Shown in pieces: positions 60,001 through 64,000 of a DNA stretch of 64,000 nt. The stretch is from Strobilurus pachycystidiatus. Its lineage: Eukaryota; Basidiomycota; Agaricomycetes; Agaricales; Physalacriaceae. A program made the translations under genes and the position numbers. Numbering within the stretch: position 1 is the first letter of the stretch; each line of letters begins with the position of its first letter. A model generated the notes under the pieces. The model was not told the DNA's origin and did no database searches. It saw only the letters and a program-made list of their open reading frames with translations. The stretch spans positions 310,001 through 374,000 of the forward strand of contig JAHLMK010000002.1 of NCBI GenBank assembly GCA_019915135.1. The letters are read 5' to 3'.

Positions 60001-60682
60001 GGTGGAGGAGTACAAGTGGAAACTGTGTTCTGATTGCAAGAGACGCGCGAACAAGACTCGTCTACGACGACAACTCCGGGCGGAAGGGAAGGAGGACCCG
60101 GAATTGGATAAGGAGATTGAACATCTGCGAACGTTGTGGAAGCAGCGCATTGTTTCCCAGGTCGCAGCCGTGCCGTCGACTGCAGCTGACGCTGCTACTA
60201 CATCGACATCGGCGCCTGCTACAGTTCCGGTTGAAGCCAAAGCTAGATCCCCGAGCTATCCGGAGTATCCTGCTTTGCCGCTCCTTGTGAGCGACTTCTC
60301 GCAGCGCCTTGCAGGATTCCTTGAAGGCCAGGCGATGTACGCCATGCTCCACCCACAGCAGCGCACTGTGACTACGTTCGGGTTTGACGGCGAGTATTCT
60401 GTTGTAGCAATGGATGTGGAGATACTTGGGCGGAGGGACGCTATACTGGACTTTGTGGGGCGCGTCAAGGGCGAGATTGAGCGTGTTGGAGGGCTGGCGT
60501 TTGATCCTCGTAGCCAGCTCGTGAGCTACCAGCACGGTGGGATCTTGACACGGTTTGCGTGTCGACATGCACTAGGGCCTGTGTGGATGGAGGGGGAGCT
60601 TGAGATTGCTATTCTGCCAGAGTACTCGCATCGTTATTTTCCTGGTCAGAGGACTGTTGTTCGCTTTCGTATGGTAGGGTAG
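57090..60682 (+). CDS. Protein with four CX4C-X12-14-CX2C zinc-finger-like modules, unknown function
   Basis: I do not recognise a named family. Start MPPLEIAQTRRPKPSDEV; early exons give KITIPAPVRAAEESAPD, LDPFKALLEP, YVIFHNDHNNNALISDKTPS and, after further introns, a strand-like KQASYLHFNSKGEILLPVAP. Four Cys modules follow: CMKYGC...FCATCKK (58013-58085), CATQGCPG...CPTC (58729-58797), CAIPKC...CCRSC (59679-59747) and CVIRGC...WKLCSDC (59967-60040), the last two sharing a Y-K-W-K motif before the second Cys pair. Between modules are long Ser/Pro/Lys-rich disordered stretches. The C-terminal 130 residues form an ordered domain (FSQRLAGFLEGQAMYAMLHP ... YFPGQRTVVRFRMVG). Spacing suggests structural zinc sites; likely nuclear, but this is inference. 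Confidence 0.8.
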
Positions 60683-60844
60683 TTTGCTATGTATCTACTA
60701 AATTATGATAAGTATTGAGTTGAGCGCCAAGAGATCACTAGTACTGACAAATACTTTATAAACGTTGTTTGGTGCGTTTCTGAATGCTACCTCGATCATC
60801 TTAGCCGAGTCGTCTCTTGGCAGGCTCCTTCCCTCTTCCCGCCA

Positions 60845-62544
60845 TGCTCAAGGCGCTCGCGTTTCTGCTGTTAGCGTCTGTTGCGAGAGCAGATGACCTC
60901 GATGGGTACGCTGTCCTCGTCGGCCTTCTCTATGACTGCACCTAATCGCTCGCAGAACCGACAAAGACCCATACCTTGACTATCGCCCCGCGTTTGCCCG
61001 CTCGCTGCCCATACAAATCCTGCTCACCGGCGTCGTATTGACCCTCGTCGCCGTCCTCTTCATCCACCTCATCTTTACCGCCCAGTACCACTGGCCACTG
61101 GCACCCGTCAACTACGTCCTCCAGATGTCCGGCGTAACTACGCTCCTCATCTCGCTCATCGCCACGCTCCACGTCGTTCTCACCGCCACTCGCGAAGAAA
61201 GCCTAAGCTGGCCGTACATGCTTTCCTACATTGCCGTCAGGGTACCGCCGCTCGGACCCGACACAGTGGGATGGAGCACTGCAGAGCGGGCAACCTGGCT
61301 CATCATGAACGCGACGACGTCGGGTCTGATACAGGTGCGTCTCAGCCGCTCTCTTGTCCCGGTGCGCAGCTGACGTTGTCAAGATAACGCACATCCAATT
61401 CCTGACACTTTTGTATCCATCCAAACTGGAAGGTCGATTGGTATTTTCCTTACTTGGTATCACTGTCGACTTCCTTCCTGTACGCATCTAACCGAGCCTA
61501 GGTCCTTTGGCTATCGTGGCAGCCACCATGCAACTGGTCCCAATAAACGGGAATCATCATGTCAACGAGATTGCCTCTGTGGTTCGCAACGTCTGCAACG
61601 CCACGTTATCCCTCCTCTTTACTGTCTCCCTCTTTGTGTGGGGTATCCTTGTCAATCGAGTACAGGCCTGGAGAACTGACGGCGGAACGGCCGCCTTTGG
61701 AGCGGCTGCTCTCTCGCTTGCCCTTGTCAGTACTGGTCTCAACTTCCTCTATATCCCTCGCGAAGAAGAATATGTCTGGCTGCCGGGTCTGATGTGGGCT
61801 GTTGTACTCTGGCAGAGTTTCTTAGGCTGGTGGTGGTGGGTTGGTGCTGGGAGCGGCTCGGGTCTTTTGAGTGACGATGAATCCAAGGATGCCGCCCGGA
61901 GAAGGGAAAGGAAAAGGCAGAAAGGCAAAAAGCGCAAAGGCAGTCCCAACGCCACTCGCGAACGAGCACAGACCGTCTGGAGGGGCGTTGCGGGCGCCTT
62001 TGGAAGCAGTCATCCGGACGAAGGGGATATCATCCTTCGTCAGCGTTCCTCGCCCCGCAGCCACTCGCGGTCTCGGTCTCCCAATTCCCACTCAGAACGT
62101 TCTCCTCAGTCAGGCTCCGTCACTTCTGCGACATCTACTGGAACTCTTCCGCGTATCCTTCCCGCCCCTATACATCGCTGGTATGCTTCACTTCGGCAGG
62201 CACACTTAACAGCTGCGAGGAAGCAGGCGATAGAGCGTGTAGAAAGAATCCGGGAATTGGAAAGAGCAGGGGTATCCGATGCGACACACACTGGATGGGG
62301 TTTGGGAAGCTTTGCCTGGCGGACTACTCACTTACATCCGCGGCGTGCAGCGCCACGTTCCCCAGTTTTGACGCAGCTTCCAGTCTCAGAGAGATCTGAC
62401 GAGGAGGAGGATGACGAGCCAGCAGCAAAGCAGGCACCAGAGGTGATGCAACCGCCTCGTGCCGCAAGCAATAATAACAATCGCTCTATTCTTTGGTGGG
62501 GGCCGCTAGGTCGTTGGCGTCTTCAAGACTCGACCGTTTATTAG
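60845..62544 (+). CDS. Seven-helix-like membrane protein of unknown function
   Basis: N-terminal signal sequence MLKALAFLLLASVARADDLDG, then after an intron YLDYRPAFARSLPIQILLTG and membrane segments VVLTLVAVLFIHLIFTAQ, NYVLQMSGVTTLLISLIATL, GPLAIVAATMQLV, ATLSLLFTVSLFVWGILV, FGAAALSLALVSTGLNFLYI and WAVVLWQSFLGWWWWVGAG. A basic linker (RRRERKRQKGKKRKG) starts a long cytosolic, Ser/Arg-rich tail with SSPRSHSRSRSPNSHSERSP and helical RKQAIERVERIRELERAG. Introns at about 60908-60957, 61334-61385 and 61455-61500. Resembles fungus-specific membrane proteins seen in basidiomycete genomes; receptor or transporter role is unproven. Confidence 0.72.
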
Positions 62545-62953
62545 GACCATACCCTTCTCTATACGACCAATACTGTATCACAACCTGTACCTATATATGT
62601 ATCTTCTCACGTCGACAGGTCCGCAGGTGACCATTATAGTAGACATTTCGGTTCTCAAGCCTCGAGGATACCCAATGGACTTGGAACTTCGCTTCGGTTC
62701 GTCTGTTTGCCGTTCACGCTTGCCCGTTGAAGGTTAAACGTTGTAATTCACCTTTGAATCTGGTGGCATTCTGTCAACCAGCAGTCCGTCAGTGGCAATA
62801 GTGAACCCGATGCATTCATTCTTGTCAACATTCCAGAACTTGTGATTTCAGAGCTATAAGTCGGTAATGATTTGTTGGGTCAAAAAATAGCTGTCTAACA
62901 AATTACCTATAGTAGCTTTATATAATATCTATGTGTATCTTGTTTCCAAGAGC
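62545..62953. other. Convergent 3' spacer, no gene seen
   Basis: AT-rich spacer between the membrane protein stop and the P450 stop; no motif recognised. Confidence 0.5.
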
Positions 62954-64000
62954 TCAAACGTTCAATGGAGTAACACGGAGTGGGAGCATATGCTCTCCTT
63001 TGACGGTAGGCGCCTCGGCAACACCAACTTTCCAGACGATCTCCTTCTCCGTTGTCGAGAAGACAAAGCTCTTGATCAGAACAGACATGAGAATTTCTGA
63101 ACGAAGGGTCAGGAAAGAGCTGGAATCTTCGTGCTAGTCGACTTACTCATGGACATCTCGGCAAACTTGAAGCCAATGCAGCCACGGGGACCACCGATGA
63201 ACGTCATCCTAGAATTGAAAGACAAAATAAGCGGATACGCGACCTTGTTTTGACAAATGTACTCACAAGTTGGGGAACACGCTGGGAATGTGAGAATCGA
63301 GGACCGATTGAGGGAGAGGCTTGAGCCATCTCTCGGGCTTCCACTCCAGAGCATCGGGTCCCCAGACATTGCGGTCCTGGTTGGCGGCCTTGAGTGCAAG
63401 ATGAACGATGGTGTCCTTGGGTATGAAGAGTTCATTGATCGTCGTGCCGTCAACGCCGACCATGGGCCTTGTGAGCGGCATGGTTGTATCAACGCGACTA
63501 CGATAGTCTGTCAATGAGGGCACGAAATCGCGTTGGTTCACTCACGCTTGACGACTGGCGGTAACAGCAGGGGGATACATGCGCAGAGTCTCGCGGCAGA
63601 CCGCGTCCATGATGGGCATAGCCGTCAGAAGTTTATCGAAGTCCAAGTCTCCATGGGCGGTGGCGTTGTTGATCTCCTCACGAAGACGGTTCTGAATGTC
63701 CTGGTTCATAGCCAGCTCTTGCAGGGCGCGAGACATGGCAGTGCTAGTCGTGTCTGTGCCGGCGAAGATGAAGACGTTCATCTGACCAAGGAGTTCTTCA
63801 TCGGGAAGCTGGTCTTCAGCTTTCAGCCTGCTATTTGCGCGGACTGATAATACGTGAGTACGAAGGACAACGGATCTTGATGAAATAGGACATACTCAGA
63901 AGACTCATCAGGTCCTTTCCTTGTCCGACCTGTTCCAGGACAGCTGCATCTCCGCTAGCGATTGCTGCTCGCTTCTTGTTCAAGATGTCTTGAGACTTAG
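62954..64000 (-). CDS. Cytochrome P450, C-terminal part (gene runs off the right edge)
   Basis: Membrane-bound monooxygenase; the N-terminal anchor and first half are beyond the window. The I-helix reads LLGQMNVFIFAGTDTTSTAM (A/G-G-T-D-T-T oxygen-activation motif). The K-helix ExxR is MDAVCRETLRMYPP, followed by PLTRPMVGVDGTTINELFIP, ALEWKPERWL (PERW) and the haem loop FIGGPRGCIGFKFAEMSM with its Cys ligand. The end reads VAEAPTVKGEHMLPLRVTPL. Introns interrupt at the Phe before the haem loop and elsewhere. Belongs to the large basidiomycete P450 sets (CYP5150/CYP512-like text), but a family number cannot be given from sequence reading alone. Confidence 0.93.

Overview
This 64 kb window is nuclear DNA of a basidiomycete fungus, most likely a mushroom-forming agaricomycete. 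Genes lie on both strands, are closely spaced and are mostly cut by many short (about 45-65 bp) introns. The proteins fit this: a group III hybrid histidine kinase, Cys6 zinc-cluster regulator, GH12 glucanase, P450, F-box-like and DUF6534 proteins, plus housekeeping genes with typical fungal family members. No virus, rRNA, tRNA, CRISPR array or complete transposon was recognised. Intron boundaries were placed by eye, so gene ends are firmer than internal structures.

1-8 kb: the 5' part of an aldehyde dehydrogenase gene, a short-chain dehydrogenase, chaperonin subunit CCT6, dynactin p25 and a prolyl aminopeptidase. 8-9 kb: a 5'-truncated DUF6534 remnant beside a diverged 50-bp repeat pair. 9-19 kb: F-box-like gene, a type II membrane glycosyltransferase-like gene, and a long Nik1-type histidine kinase with an array of HAMP units. 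19-30 kb: a gene-poor gap, an NAD(P)-binding protein, a Pex24/dysferlin-type peroxin, a second F-box-like gene, an NPY1-type NADH pyrophosphatase and a secreted aspartic-protease homologue whose catalytic motifs are lost.

30-43 kb: a membrane protein of unknown function, a coiled-coil protein, a Ser/Pro-rich disordered protein with 11-residue repeats, a mitochondrial ABC half-transporter (Mdl1/ABCB10 type), a decayed Gfo/Idh/MocA oxidoreductase and nucleoporin NDC1. 43-55 kb: a zinc-cluster transcription factor, clathrin light chain and GEP4 phosphatase sharing a 60-bp divergent promoter, monoglyceride lipase, a DUF262 protein with a long basic tail, and a GH12 endoglucanase. 55-64 kb: a 120-bp inverted-repeat element, a protein with four CX4C-X12-14-CX2C modules, a multi-pass membrane protein and the 3' part of a P450 gene.

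The genes do not form one pathway; most are independent housekeeping or lineage genes. The most unusual objects are the DUF262 protein (eukaryotic relative of the GmrSD-type restriction domain, with 7- and 10-nt micro-exons), the four-module Cys4 protein, the catalytically dead aspartic-protease homologue, two GC-AG introns and the foldback element upstream of the GH12 gene.
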